From NCBI RefSeq assembly GCF_036850765.1, contig NC_089495.1, forward strand, positions 115,529,033 through 115,593,032: a stretch of 64,000 nucleotides of DNA, written 5' to 3'. This DNA comes from Saccopteryx bilineata. Lineage: Eukaryota > Chordata > Mammalia > Chiroptera > Emballonuridae. Below, one piece after another: positions 1 through 12,529 of the stretch (its first letter is position 1; each line of letters starts with the position of its first letter). A program made the position numbers and the translations under genes. Below the pieces are notes generated by a model. It was not told the origin of the DNA. It saw only the letters and a program-made list of their open reading frames with translations, and ran no database searches.

Positions 1-454
1 ATATATATTACTAAATAAATTATTCCATTGCAAATCATTGGAGTCTGCTTTTTTTTTCTTTTTCTTAATTTATTCAAATCAAATACCTTCAGCCTCAAAT
101 CTTTCAGGAAGAGAATATGGACTGCTTTCCATCCTGGGTTAAAAGAGCAATCTGTGCAGACTGTAAATTATTTAAATTAGTCACTTTGCTCTAATATATT
201 CTAAGTAGCTCTTTAAATCATTAATGAAGGCATTAGATCTGCAATCTGGGCAACAAATTAAAAAAAGAAATTTTTGCTACCTTTAATTACTTTCAAAGAA
301 TAGAATCGGACCCTGATCTTATTAAAATCAGATCACTGGTACTTAGTAATCTAGAGGAAGAAAAGAGATTGAGTTTTATACTACCCAATGTTCCAAAACT
401 TTAACCCATAATAGGCTTATGTACTTTTTATGGTGCCTCCTTTTTCCTACAACA
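1..454. other. unassigned AT-rich DNA
   Basis: I see no coding signature, terminal repeats or recognisable family in this stretch. Confidence 0.5.
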
Positions 455-625
455 TTTTCTACACGATTCCCATTAGTCCTGGTAACCATTTTGGAGGTAG
501 CATTGTTACCCCTTCTTTACAGATGAAGAAACTAATTCAGAGATTTAAATAACTCACTAAGCTTATAAATCTGTGAAGTGCTCTAATTTGACGCCAAAGC
601 CCATGCGCTTTCCACTATATCATAC
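455..625 (-). repeat. MIR SINE relic
   Basis: The stretch around 'ctttacagatgaagaaact' followed by a degenerate 'agagatttaaataactcac' matches the reverse complement of the MIR core (fraction paid to 'tcagtttcctcatctgtaaa' in consensus). It is an ancient mammal-wide tRNA-derived SINE, strongly diverged. The next 100 bp ('ccctattttacggttgagga') may be a second MIR-like relic. Confidence 0.7.
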
Positions 626-745
626 TGAATCTTATTTCATGGTTTACCAAGTCCTTTCAAAAATATTATTTTATTTGAGATTCCAAAAGCCCTCTGAAGT
701 AATTCCCTATTTTACGGTTGAGGAAACGGAGCATTCTAACATCTG

Positions 746-3700
746 ACACTAAACAATATGGTTAGAAATGGCCTTTGAGTGCTTTCTTCTCTACCCCAAG
801 GCAAGCACATAATGCACACAGACATTCATATATATGTGCAGGGGAGGAAGAAAATTCTGTTCTTCTATCCTTCTAGGTGCTTTGCTTGGGCCCTATGACA
901 AAATGCAGACTAACAAGAAAAGAGCTAAACAGAAATATATTAGCATGTATATCTTATTTGCATGGAAAAAACTCAGGAATGACTAAACTCAAAGAGGTGA
1001 CTGGTACTTGAGCTTCAATATCATCTATAGCTAAAACAAAAAGAGACAGTCAAACCACTATGGTGTACATTTGAAACTAATACAGAATAATATTGAATGT
1101 AAATGGTATAAAAATAATAGTCACTGAGAAAAATGCTTATAATTTAATAAGAAAAAGTCAATTTATAAAACTATATATATAGTCTACTGAATGTCAACTA
1201 TATAACTCTACCTTTTTTAAAGACTAAAAGAAAATTTAAAACACTGATGTTTGTGTAAAAAAGGGTGTGAGAGAGGCAAGTTATCGAAAGGTGACCAGGA
1301 AAAGAACTAAACAAAGGTGAAGTTGGTTACACTAATTTAATCTGCCTTCTCCATTGATCTGTGATGTAGAGTCTTCCTTCTCCTCCTTGTGCAAAGAGGG
1401 AGACACCGTTACAAATGGTGTTTTCCTTATAGATGTAAATTTCCATTACAAAAGTGTAACATACACTGTTCAGTTCTTTCCCTGTGTCTGATATTTCTCA
1501 AAATAATCAGCTCAAAATAATCTTTATGCCAAGAGGCATGTTTGGGGTGGCATACTCTGGTTTTCTGCACCTACACACGCATGTACGTAGAAGTGGGTGC
1601 CCCTTCACCACCCCCAGCCCTGCGTTCCCCTCAGAGTGAGGAGTAAAGTAACTTGGCAATCTAAAGTTATTTATGAGCCAAGAGTTTATCTCTTCTACTA
1701 TCATACCCGTTTTCTGAAGTTTATGTATAGCATTTATTTCTGTGTAAGAAAATTGTAATTATATACTATATTTATATATTTCAGCATTTTAAATATGTAA
1801 CTGTATATTAATACATAAATATATAATATGCATGTACACACACAGAGAGGCACACACACAGATAAGTGTCCAAGCACACCTGCTCTGTGAGGGATGATTT
1901 TGGCAGTGAGATCCCCAAGGTGAGAAAAGTCCAAGGAGCCAAGGGCAAGTGATGCATGCTTCAAGTCTTTATTCTTGCTTCGTTCTGCTGCTCCTAGGCT
2001 GGCAGTGCAGGAATGAGTATATATGGGGCTTACAGACAATAGTGGCAGGGTACCAATGTTACATTAGTGAGGTGATGTCCACTTGCTGTGTTAGCTAGCC
2101 CATGCCTTAAAAGGTAGCCTTCTGGGCACCTGACCTAGAAATGCCTGGGAACCAAGGTTAAGCTAACTCAAATATGTGTGGGAGCTGGCACCCAGGCGGG
2201 CTGCCCAGAACAGGGGAGCTAGTGCTGCTTGCAGTTTCTCATGAGAACCAGAGCTCACATCCTGGCTTCCACTATGAGGATCCTCACAATAAAAGAGACA
2301 TCCAATCAATATGCATTGATATGTTGGCCTCCACACATCTCCAATTATTAGAGCCTCTCCTTAAGAAGCTCAAAATCTGAGACTTGATTATTTATTAGAA
2401 TTCTCCTATGGAACCCTCTTCTATTTTTGAGAAATCTCAGCAGCATGAGCTATCTGCTAGTCTGAAACCTTAAAAAGGCCAGTCATTTGGAGATTTCCAT
2501 GAAAACATTCTCTAACATATTACTTATTTGATAAGTCATATACTGTATATTTTCTTACTTGTATCTAGCAAAGCAAAGAGTTTTGTGGTACCAGGCACTT
2601 GCTATGACAGGACTTTTTAATTCACCAACCAGATATTTTGGATTCTTTAGGGAAATCTTAAAAAAGTAAGCCCCTCAAAATTTTACAAAGATAAAGTTCT
2701 ATACCTCTTTGGTAAAAAGGTTTCTCTCACACTGTCCCTGAACTGTGTTCTGCTAAGATGTTTCATGGCATAAGCAACTTTCACACAAAACATTGATGAG
2801 TCTCATGGAGTGGTGCTAACATCTGTCCCCAGTGACACTTGCAGAAACTAAAATGGCTTGATGTTAGTGTGCATATATATAAAGTATATGCACACTGCTG
2901 ATGATGTTAATGGGTTTCTCACGGGTTAAATATGTTTTATCTATCTCCATAACTGCAGAGAAATTCAGGAATAAAGTAATTATCTTGTGTTACTTAGAAA
3001 CAGACATCTTGTCTGACATTATCTGGATGGTTTAAATGATCCTTGGTAGTCCTTGAGTTGTGGAAATTTGGTCTATGAGTAAAAATTCAGAAAAATTTAA
3101 ATCTTTATCTTAGTGCAGATGATCAAACAAAGACTGAAGACCGATGTGCCAGTAATGCAGAGAAGATAAGTTTGCTCTGTACCAAATATATTGTAGAATT
3201 CCCAGGGGCTGGGTTTTCAACTCACTACCCCAAAAGGAACATATCATATATTGTTCTTTTGAAAGAAATGGTGGTAAGTGGGATTGAAGTAATAAAAAAT
3301 TATCAGATGTTTGGGTCAAGTTAATTCATATATTTTCCTAATAGATTATGTATGTATAGGAAGGATATGAGGCCATAGTTAACCATGCAAGTTGAAGAAA
3401 GCATTTTGAATTAAAAGGAAAGATATATTGTTGTGGAAATCTCAGAGGTAGGAGGAGGTCAGAAACTATGTTGGCCAAGAAAAATATAGTTGTTTGGTGG
3501 AAAACTGATTGTTTTCCTAAGGCTGAAACTAGTCAAATTGTGGTGTGCATTATTTAGGGCTTTGCTTGGAGATTACCTGGTGAGAGGCTGTTCCATGAAT
3601 GACTTTTCTGACTTCTCAAAGCTTTCTGGAACAATCCCAGATAACCCGTGTGGCAGAAAACTCATTTATTTGTAGCTCCAAATACTTATTAGAATCTCTA

Positions 3701-4216
3701 ATGTCCTTGTGAATATGACTAGAGCTTGTAGTTACTCCTTGTGATCCAAGGAGTATTCCAAGCCATTTTAACTCTTTCAGGTTAAAAAGTTACCATTAGG
3801 TACCAGGTTACTCCTGTTTGCTTATTATAAATTCAGTAGAAGAAGTTCAGGTCCCCTGCCCATTTTTAAATTACTACTAGTTTGTTTTTGTTGTTGAATT
3901 GTACAAGTTATATGCATGGATATTAGCCCTTTATTAGAGGTATTATTTGCAAATATCTCTAGGAATTCTTGGGAATCTTAATACAATTTAGACTTTATTA
4001 AGAGATGTAATTGAATTCTTAAACCAAACTTATCTAGATAATAAGCTGCAGAGAGACAGTCCTTTCTAATTACTTGCATTGAAACCTCTGCTCTCAACTA
4101 ATTTATCACAAGTATATTTTATTTAATTACTTGGGTGCAACAAGTGATACAAGGCTGAGTAGAGAAGTGTTTAAGATATGGGCATTTACTAGATAAGGTA
4201 TAAAGTGACTGTCTCT
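746..4216. other. unassigned intergenic DNA
   Basis: About 3.5 kb with no convincing gene or repeat assignment by eye. Short open frames exist (for example 1734-2039 and 3110-3319) but they have no domain-like composition. There are short (CA) and (TA) tracts near 1800-1860. Confidence 0.45.
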
Positions 4217-5335
4217 TTTTAATTAAATTTTATTGAATTTTTTGGCATGACATTAGTTAATAAAATTATATAGGTTTCAGGGGTACCTTTCTATAATACA
4301 TCATCTGTATATTATGTTCACCACCCAAAGTCAAGTCTCCTCTCATTGTTATTTATCCCCTCCCTTATTCTCTTCTATCTCTGAGACCCTGAACCTCCCT
4401 CGCTTCTGACAGCTGTCAGTCTGTTCTCTATATCTATGAGCGTGTTTCTATTTTGTTTGTTTATTTTGTTCATTAGATTCCACATGGGAGTGAAATCATA
4501 TGGTACTTTTGTTTCTCTGATTGGTTTATTTCACTTAGCATAATGCTCTCCAGATCCATCCATGCTGTTGCAAAAGGTAAGATTTCTTTCTTTTTTCATG
4601 CCCAAATAGTATTCCACTATGTAAATGTACCACAGCTTTTTTTTTTTTATCTACCGATGGGCACTTGGGCTGCTTCCAAATCTTGGCTTTTGTAAATAAT
4701 CCTATAAAGAACATAAGGGTGCATATATTATTTTGAATTACTGTTTCAGATTTCTTCAGATATATTCTTGGAAGTAAAGTTCCTAGATCATAAAGCAGCT
4801 TCATTGTTAATTTTTGAGGAAACTCCATACTGTTTTCCACAGCAGCTGCATGAGTCTGCATTCCCACTAGCAATGCATGAGGGTTCCCTTTTCTCCACAT
4901 CCTCCTCAATACTTGTTTGTTGATGTATTGATGCAGCCATCCTGACAGGTGTGAGATGATATCTCATTGTAGTTTTAATGTGCATTTCTCTGATAATTAG
5001 TGACAATGAGCATCTTTTCATATATCCATTGGCCATCTGTATGTCCTTTTTGGAGAATTGTTTACTCAGGGCCATTTTTAACTGGATTTTTTTTTTTTTG
5101 GTGTAGGGTTGTATAAATTAATTATAAAGTTTGGATACTAACCCCAATGTCAGATATATCATTGGTAAATGTGTTTTCCCATTCAGTGAGTTGTCTTTTC
5201 ATTTTATTTCTTTTGCTGTGCAAACACTTTTTAGTTTGATGTAGTCCCATTTGTTTTTTCTTTTGTTTCCTTTACCTAAGGAGATAGATCAGAAAAAACA
5301 TTACTATGAGAAATGCTTGATATCTCCCTAATGGA
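4217..5335 (-). mobile_element. 5'-truncated old L1 (copy A), ORF2 3' end
   Basis: The left edge is a T-rich tail and L1 3'UTR antisense. The body reads, on the minus strand, as the C-terminal part of L1 ORF2: the frames at 4788-5075 and 4535-4909 carry the '[15 protein letters not shown]' and '[13 protein letters not shown]' blocks found in the younger copies of this window. Frames are broken several times. It stops abruptly near 5335, so it is a 5'-truncated insertion of about 1.1 kb. 'gactgtctctttt' on the left and 'ggctgtctttt' on the right may be a decayed TSD. Copy is old and non-functional. Confidence 0.85.
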
Positions 5336-5354
5336 CTGGCTGTCTTTTGACTCA

Positions 5355-5470
5355 TGAAATAACTGCCACTTACATCTGACCTTGAGCAAATTAATTCACC
5401 TCTCTTAGCCTAAATTGTATTGCCTATGTAGAAATAAACAATATAATTTTTGTATTTGAGAGTTTACAAG
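5355..5470 (+). repeat. MIR SINE relic
   Basis: 'tgaccttgagcaaattaattcacctctcttagcc' region (5377-5415) matches the MIR core in sense orientation. Diverged. Confidence 0.7.
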
Positions 5471-5559
5471 GTATACCTATATTACATATACTTTTTACAC
5501 ATTATTTTATTTGTTCTTTCAGTAATATTTTATAATAAAGGTATTGTGACTTTTGTCAA

Positions 5560-6520
5560 CACTTGGCTAACAAAGAAGTTTTAAGAGAAGAAATTTAGCT
5601 AAGATCACATGTGAGGAAGAGTGAAAATAGGGAATATATAAAATGGAGTTATTTTAACCAAAAGGTATTAATATTATGGAGGTTGAGTGAGGCATAAGGA
5701 AAGACCCCATCACACATACATATGCACATACATGCATATGCATACATGCACACACACTGAGTTAAAGATGCACTCATTATCTGGCTTAAGACACCAATGA
5801 CTAGTATTATAATTGTCAAAGGGAATTCAGAGGATCAGAGAATGGAAAATTTATTGAGTCAGGACATTTCTTTGTGAAGGATGTAGAGAAGGGAACTGGG
5901 GAAAATTTCCATGGCTCTTAATGCTTAATACAATTTCCCTAAGTACCTCATTTACAATGGAGAGAGCAGTTTAGGCATTTGAATGAATATGACTCATTTA
6001 AATGCTCAAAATCATGAATCATTCAGGAGCATTATGGGTAATTCTAATGAAACATACTTAAGGTCTCTATTCCTTTGTTAATGGCTTCCATTGAATTTAA
6101 ACAAAAGTCTCATTTTATTCCGAATTTAAATTCAAAAGAGATTTGAACTTTTCTTCCTGCCATTTTGCAACCAATGTAATTTTTAATAAGTGCCTGGAAT
6201 TAAGATGTGAGTCACATAGGGAAAAAAAAAAAAAGAAATAACATAAAATAAAGATGTGAGTCAGATCAGAAAACTGCATTTGAAACAGAGTTGAACAGCA
6301 AGGCAGAATGAGGATGAAGGAGAGAATTTAGAGTTGGCATATCCAGTTAAAATCACGTGAGCTGGCCCTCCTCGGTTTCTGAGTCCTACCTTGCAGTGCT
6401 TACAGGACCACTAATGTTCTACTACTTATAGCACTGCAATTAAGAAGAAAAATAATTTAAAAAATTAAAACATCAAAAGTAGTTCAAACACAAAGACCTA
6501 TATATAAATATTAATATCAG
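5560..6520. other. unassigned intergenic DNA
   Basis: No gene seen. Contains an alternating purine-pyrimidine stretch of tacatatgcacatgca type near 5713-5757 and an A-rich run at 6222-6240. Confidence 0.45.
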
Positions 6521-6524
6521 ATTT

Positions 6525-7235
6525 ATTCATAAAAAGCCCAGATGGAAATTACCCGAGTGCCTCTCCTCTGGTGAATAAATAGACAAATTATAGTGCTTTC
6601 ATAAATGGAATACCACATAGTAATAACAAGGAATATACTGCTGATACTTGCAGCTACAAGATTAGAGCCCCAAATTACACTAAGTGGAAGAAGTCAACTA
6701 CAGAAGTTACTACATATGGTATGTGTAGGGCCAGTGGCCCCCGTCTTTGTGGTCATGCAGGTTCTCATTGAATTTGGACAGATGTTAAAAAAAACAGTGG
6801 AGCCAAAAACTGGTGTGCCATTCCATTTATTAAAGTCTTGCACTGGCAGACAAGCAAACACACAAGAAAAACATTTCCCTTTCATTCAGAGCTCCCAAAG
6901 CCCCTCAGCTCTGGTTCCCTATCTGCATGCCTTCTTTCTCTCTGCACAAATTGCCTTCTTCTTCAACACTCTGCGTTCTCTATTCTCACTGCAAAAAACT
7001 ACCTAGGCCCACACAGGACTCCTCCTCCAGCAGACATTAGCAAAACAATGGCCCCTCCCAAGCAGGAATGTAATGCACAATTTGCAGTCAACTGCTCTGC
7101 TCTGCGGGCAAGCACAAATGTGGCTGTCCAGCACCACTTTTTAACAATAAAAGTGAGCAATCTCAAAAAATACAAATTTTACAAACTCATTTGCCCAACA
7201 GTATGATTCTACTTTAAGAATTAAAAATGAGTCTT
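6525..7235 (+). mobile_element. old L1M-type 3' end, split by an LTR
   Basis: 6525-6718 continuing at 7206-7235 reads like a very old L1 3' region: an 'aatggaataccacatagtaa' block, then 'ctaagtggaagaagtcaa', then 'catatggtatgattctac'. The last block is interrupted exactly by the ERV LTR at 6724-7200. No open frame remains. Confidence 0.6.
6724..7200 (-). mobile_element. solo ERV LTR (477 bp)
   Basis: Bounded by tg...ca ends ('tgtagggcc' to 'gcccaaca') and by a perfect 5 bp TSD, gtatg, at 6719-6723 and 7201-7205. On the minus strand it starts TGTTGGGC and holds an AATAAA signal (reverse of 'tttatt' at 6828-6833), so orientation is minus. Related LTRs lie at 42725-44291, 42814-43850 and 45557-47169. 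No gag, pol or env is attached, so it is a solo LTR. Family not named. Confidence 0.75.
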
Positions 7236-7589
7236 TCCAGAATATGCCATCTTGGCACATGGGCCCCAAAGGCTATGGGAGGAAAAGTAACCTGGAAAGA
7301 GGGAGGTGAGGTCCTCATTTTCCCAGGTTTGCCCACTGCTAGGCACCTTGGACTTTTTACCCTAGTGGCTTCTGTGCCTGGCTTCTATTCCTTGATCTGA
7401 TAGGTTGTCTAACTGCCTACCATACTTCCTTCTGAGGGCTCTGACAGGGACTCCCTCTTCTAGTTTCTGGTGGATTACTTGCAATCTTTGGTGTTCCTTG
7501 CTTGTAGATGATGTGTCACCCTGATCCCAACATTCATCTTTACATGGTGTTCTCTTTGTGGGTGGTTGGGCCCAAATCTCCCATTTTAT

Positions 7590-7740
7590 ACGGAGTCATA
7601 TTGGTTTAGGGGTCAACACTACTCCAGTAGGACCTCATATGAACTTTACTAATTAATCTGCAATGACTCTATTTTCAAATAAAGTCACATTCTTAGGTAT
7701 TGGAGGTTAGGATTTCAATATATGAATTTGGGGGGGTATA
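7590..7740 (-). mobile_element. MaLR-like LTR fragment
   Basis: 'caaataaagtcacattctta' followed by 'ggaggttaggatttcaatat' and 'atgaatttggggg' closely follows the end of MaLR-class LTRs in antisense. Only this end is recognised; the upstream 7240-7590 could belong to the same LTR. Confidence 0.5.
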
Positions 7741-7749
7741 AAAAGGTTT

Positions 7750-8135
7750 AGAGTATGCTACCTCAAAATATGCCACTCTGGCATTAGGGGTGGCTTTGAG
7801 AAAAGGCAGACACAGGATGAGCTCGCTGCCCCTCCCCTGTCTGCACAAAAGTAGAACAGAGATCTCCCTTGTGAAGGTGTTTCCCCGCCCCTTCCCATAC
7901 CAGAAGAGGAGTAGCAACCTTACCCCCAGAAATGAGATGGCATCAAGAGGACTTCACATAACAAATCTTACTGAAACAACCCTTACCTTCTCTCCATGGA
8001 TCTACATTCCCTGCAGATTTCCGTCCTTAGAGACCGAAAACCCCTTTTCTTTGTCTTGTCATTATTCTACAAAGTCACTCTTTATTAAAATGTTGTATTA
8101 ACCCAAGTTCTAACCAACCCTTTGACTTAGCCATC
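7750..8135 (+). mobile_element. LTR-like relic, family unknown
   Basis: A block starting 'ctcaaaatatgccactctgg' and ending near a poly-A-signal-like 'attaaaatgttgtatt' has the GC and length profile of an ERV LTR. A related opening ('cagaatatgccatcttggc') occurs at 7240. No TSD seen. The assignment is a guess from composition. Confidence 0.3.
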
Positions 8136-8139
8136 ACTG

Positions 8140-9840
8140 AACTTTCTCCCATATGCTGGTTTTAAATTATTGTCTAGAGTCTCTTCATTTCAATCCACAG
8201 GACTCCTCGTAACATTTCTTGTGGAGCAGCTCTAGTGGCAATAAACTCAGATTTATTTATCTGGGAATGTCTTAATTTCTCTCTCACCTTTCACGGACAG
8301 TTTTGCTGAATACAGAATTTCTGCTTGATCACATGCTTGTTTATTTATTTATTCATTTAGTTTTACTTTAAATATATCAGCCCAGTTGCCCTCTGACCTT
8401 CAACATTCCTGACAAATCTGCTAATGATACTATTGAGGGTCTTTCTTGCTTGCTTCTGTCAGTTTACTCTTACCGACTTTACTTTGGACAGTTTGATTAT
8501 AATATGTCTCTATGTGGATCTCTATGTACTTGGAGTTTGTTGAGCTCCTTGGATATTTATATCTATGTCTTATATCAAATGTGGTTATTTTTAGACCATT
8601 ATTTCTTTAAATAATCTCTTGGCCTCTTCTCTTTCTTCCCATTCTGAAATTCCCACAATGCATAGGTTGTGCACTTAATGTGTTCACAAGTCCCTTAGGC
8701 TCTGTTTACACTTCTTCAATCTTTTCTTTTTTTTCCTTTCTGTTCTTTAGCCTTGATTTCCATTGACCTATCTTTAAGTTTGCTGGTTCTTTCTTCTGCC
8801 TGTTCAAACTGACTTTGGATTCTTTTAGTGAAGTTTTCATTTAGTACTGTACTTATGAGCTCTGGGATTGTTTTGGTTTGTCTTTAAGTTTTGTATCTCT
8901 TAACTGATATTTCCATTTTGTTTATGTACCTTCTTCTTCTTCTTCTTTTTTTTTTTTGTATTTTTCTGAAGCTGGAAACCGGGAGGCAGTCAGACAGACT
9001 CCCACATGCACCCAACTGGGATCCACCCGGCATGCCCACCAGGGGGCGATGCTCTGCCCATCTGGAGTGTTGCTCTGCTGTGACCAGAGCCATTCTAGTG
9101 CCTGAGGCAGAGGCCATGGAGCCGTCCCCAGTACCCAGGCCATCTTTGCTCCAATGGAGCCTCAGTTGCTGGAGGGGAAGAGAGAGACAGAGAGGAAGGA
9201 GAGGGGGAGGGGTGGAGAAGCAGATGGGCGCTTCTCCTGTGTGCCCTGGCCAGGAATTGAACCTGGGACTCCTGCATGCCAGGCTGACGCTCTACCACTG
9301 AGCCAACCGGCCAGGGCCCATATATCTTCATTTGATTTTCTCCATCCATATCTTCTTTTAGTTCTTTGAGAATCTTTAAAACAGTTGTTTCATAGACTTT
9401 GTTTGGTAGATCTACCATCATCATTTTTAGGGACATTTCCTGCTGGTTTATTTTTTCCTTTAAATGGACCATATGTTTTTCTTATTTACAATTGTTATAA
9501 TTCTTATTTATAATCCTTATTATTATTTCATAGCTGATAATTTTTGTTTAAAAAAAGTGAACATTTGAATGTCATAATATAGTAAATCTAAGTATCAGAC
9601 TCTTTTCCTTCCCCAAGGCTTTTTGTTTTTTGTTTTATTATTACAGGTTGCCTCTGTGTTGAGGATAAACCCAGGATATAAACTTAAAGCTTTCTGAGTG
9701 TTCTCTGATCTTTTGTTTTCCTTTGGGCAGTTGTGGTGACTTTCTAATTTCTTCTATATATGTGGTTGCTTTTGAATGTTTCAATGTTCAGCTCCCAAAA
9801 GGAGAAAATGTATAAAATAAAGTGGGTAGAAGGCACTGGG
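8140..9840 (-). mobile_element. HAL1/L1M-like relic, split by a SINE
   Basis: On the minus strand 8160-8946 and 9319-9500 resemble L1/HAL1 ORF1 and its flanks: the blocks 'gtaacatttcttgtggagca', 'gcccagttgccctctgacct' and the coiled-coil-coding region near 8700-8900 are the usual antisense landmarks. 9500-9840 resembles the 5' leader of HAL1-type elements. The frame is destroyed. A VES SINE sits at 8947-9318. It may continue past the hAT element to about 10.8 kb, which I cannot confirm. Confidence 0.5.
8947..9318 (-). mobile_element. VES-type tRNA-derived SINE
   Basis: Read on the minus strand it starts with the tRNA-like head ('ggccctggccggttggctca', then 'gtggtagagcg' with changes), carries pol III A and B box sequences, a GA/CT-rich middle and an A-tail (here the T-run near 8947-8957). 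The nearest relative in the window is 46354-46752. TSDs are not clear. Non-autonomous, mobilised by L1. Confidence 0.85.
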
Positions 9841-9841
9841 C

Positions 9842-10158
9842 CAGGGGTCGGGAAGCTTTTTGGCTGAGAGAGCCATGAATGCCATATATTTTAAAATGTA
9901 ATTCCATGAGAGCCATACAATGATTCGTGTACATTATGCATTATCCAATAAAAATTTGGTGTCCCGGAGGACAGCTGTGATTGGCTCCAGCCATCCGCAA
10001 CCATGAACCTGAGTGGTAGGAAATGAATGAATTGTAATACATGAGAATGTTTTATATTTTTAACGTTATTATTTTTTTATTAAAGATTTGTCTGTGAGCC
10101 AGATGCAGCCATCAAAAGAGCCACATCTGGATCGCGAGCCATAGGTTCCTGACCCCTT
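9842..10158. mobile_element. non-autonomous hAT element (317 bp)
   Basis: The ends are imperfect inverted repeats: 'caggggtcgggaag' on the left against the reverse complement of 'ttcctgacccctt' on the right. The flanks are an imperfect 8 bp TSD, cactgggc (9834-9841) and tactaggc (10159-10166). Length, CAGGGG end and 8 bp TSD fit a hAT MITE. No transposase. Confidence 0.8.
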
Positions 10159-10169
10159 TACTAGGCCCT

Positions 10170-11760
10170 TAAATTACTTCAACTAGAGGTCTTTCAATAA
10201 CCAGGGGGTGTGAGTGAGGTACAATAATAACTGCCTACCTCTGTCTGTACCTCTGTGATCAGAAATAGTAATCAAAGCAGAGAGATCAGATATTAGGGGG
10301 GGTGACAAGGTCCTCCAGGGACAAACTCTCATGCAGGAAGATATTCAAGGTGCCCCCTGGGACATGTGCAGAGGTTCATACCTTGCTCCTGGAGAGTGGC
10401 AGATGGGTAGCTGCTTAGGTGCTGAAATTGACTGAAATTAATTTCAACTTACCTTCCAAGCGTTAATGAAGGATACAGGTCTTCCTTTGGTAGTTGCAAG
10501 TCTTGATTGGACCCCAGATTTCCAAAATAGTTACATCAGATAGACTCTGCCAGTGCAATTATTGTGTAAGTGAGGAGAGATACTTCCTATGCTTCCTGTT
10601 CTGTGGTCCTCCCAGAAGCCAGAAGTCTTTATTTTTGAAGGTAGAATAATTTCATTGAGCCTTTGTCAGGGGTGGGGTTATAAATACAAAGCTTTATCAT
10701 ATGAGCAGATGATCATGAAATTATGTCCTAAGAAGGAAGTACTAGAGGTGCCCTGGAGGGACCCTGACCCAGTCACTCCTGACTGCAGCACCCATGGCAG
10801 ACATCACCATGATTCAAGCTCTTTTTCACTAGAGCCCCAGAATGGCTTGTAGAATTATCTTCAGTACAATGCTAGAGTGACCCACTACCAAATACAATGA
10901 AGTTTCCTTCCTAACTTTGACGTTTTTATGTTAAACCCTCCAATGTTTTGGGGCCTTTGAAGGGACAAACCATAAAGTGGTGTGTTCTTTGTGCTTCCTG
11001 TCTGTGTAGGATTCCTTCTTTAGCCTTTTTCCTCCTTTGTATTCCTCTAACTGTGACCAGCTCTGAGGTGACTGCATTTTTTAATGAGAATGGGAAGACT
11101 TAGTTAATTCTTACTTTCACATGATACTCTGCCAACTTTGGCTACCTGCTTGCTAGATTGTAGCAAGACTCAGAGACAAATACTCTATATATTAGCTTAA
11201 TGTCATGCTGTGTTCCAGGAGCAATTATTTCTGTGGTGCAACCTACTAATTCCACTTATACTTTCCTTCAACTGCGATAGGAATAATTACATCATCAATT
11301 CACATTGTCCCTTTCACTTGTCACTCTGGCCTTCAGGAGGTCTTCTGGGGAGAAAAAAAGCAATGAAGCAAGTTTGTTTCTATTTTCAAAAAATAAAATC
11401 CTTTTTAAGAAAATAAAATCCTTCCTTATGAAAATGGATAGAAGCATGCAGCTGTTTCACAAGTGGTAACCCTTCCTGAGAGTTGAAGGCGCCCCTTCTT
11501 AGGATGAATGGGGCATGTGAACAGGAGGTGTGGAGGCCACTGCTAGTGATATGAAGAATGAAAGCCAAGGCTTGGCGTTTAAAGATTTCCCACACTGGAC
11601 ACATATCAGTGGTTAGGAACCAGTTTATGGGAACTCACTCTTTCCTATGGGGAACCTTGGGTGGAGGTGAGGACTACTTTCTATTGTAGCTACTCAGAGG
11701 AGAAAAAAACATTTGGGAAATTGCTGCTAAACGTAGGAGCTTTACAAATTTCTCTGTCAT
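10170..11760. other. unassigned DNA
   Basis: No gene or clear repeat. Part of it may belong to the preceding L1M/HAL1 relic. The open frame 10589-10852 has no recognisable domain. Confidence 0.4.
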
Positions 11761-11764
11761 TTTA

Positions 11765-11900
11765 ACAGTCCTACAAAAAAGTATTTTTCTTTCAGAGAGG
11801 GAAACTGAGGCTCACAACAATTGAGCAATTGATCCAACTTTCCACAGTTAAAAAGAGGTTGTGTTGCAATGAAAAGCTGGGTTTGGATCATAGGCAAATA
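11765..11900 (-). repeat. MIR SINE relic
   Basis: 'agagagggaaactgaggctc' followed by 'acaattgagcaattgatcca' and 'cacagttaaaaagaggttg' is the antisense MIR core. Confidence 0.7.
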
Positions 11901-12009
11901 TTACTTCAGTTAAAACATTTGCATAAATCCTGTAATCTCTCAGAGATGCCCATCCCAAGTGATTATTATTGACTAATCTTGGGTTAGTATAACAATCCTC
12001 CCTCTATTG

Positions 12010-12346
12010 CAGTGGTAGTCAACCTGGTCCCTACCGCCCACTAGTGGGCATTCCAGCTTTCATGGTGGGCGGTAGCGGAGCAACCAAAGTATAAATAAAA
12101 AGATAGATAGTTGTTTTATAAAGATTTATTCTGCCAAATTTAGGGAAAATCCGACGTAAAGTACTTGGTAAGTAATTATTATTATATGCCTTTAACTTGC
12201 TGTAACTCTGCTTTATAAATTTTATAAAGTAAAGTTATTTCCCTACTTTATAAATCACCATTACTGTGGAACCGGTGGTTAGAAAATTCTACTACTAACA
12301 GAGATACCAAAGTGGGCGGTAGGTATAAAAAGGTTGACTACCCCTG
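12010..12346. mobile_element. non-autonomous hAT element (337 bp)
   Basis: Inverted ends: 'cagtggtagtcaacct' on the left and the reverse complement of 'aggttgactacccctg' on the right. Flanks form an imperfect 8 bp TSD, ctctattg (12002-12009) and ctccatgg (12347-12354). A subterminal 'gtgggcggtag' motif appears near both ends in inverted partner form ('taccgcccactagtgggc' at the left). No coding capacity. Confidence 0.8.
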
Positions 12347-12529
12347 CTCCATGGTTTCCTTTTTTATTCTTATAGCCTGACCATAGATTGCAATATCAAG
12401 TACCAAACTACTTTCCCTGCTCTCTACAACTCACTCAGCCCAAGCTGGGCTTTCGTGGTAGCTCATGATTAAAGAGTTTGGGAAGTTGGTTTAAATTATC
12501 TTAAACCAGCTTAAAGAAGAAAGAGGGGA

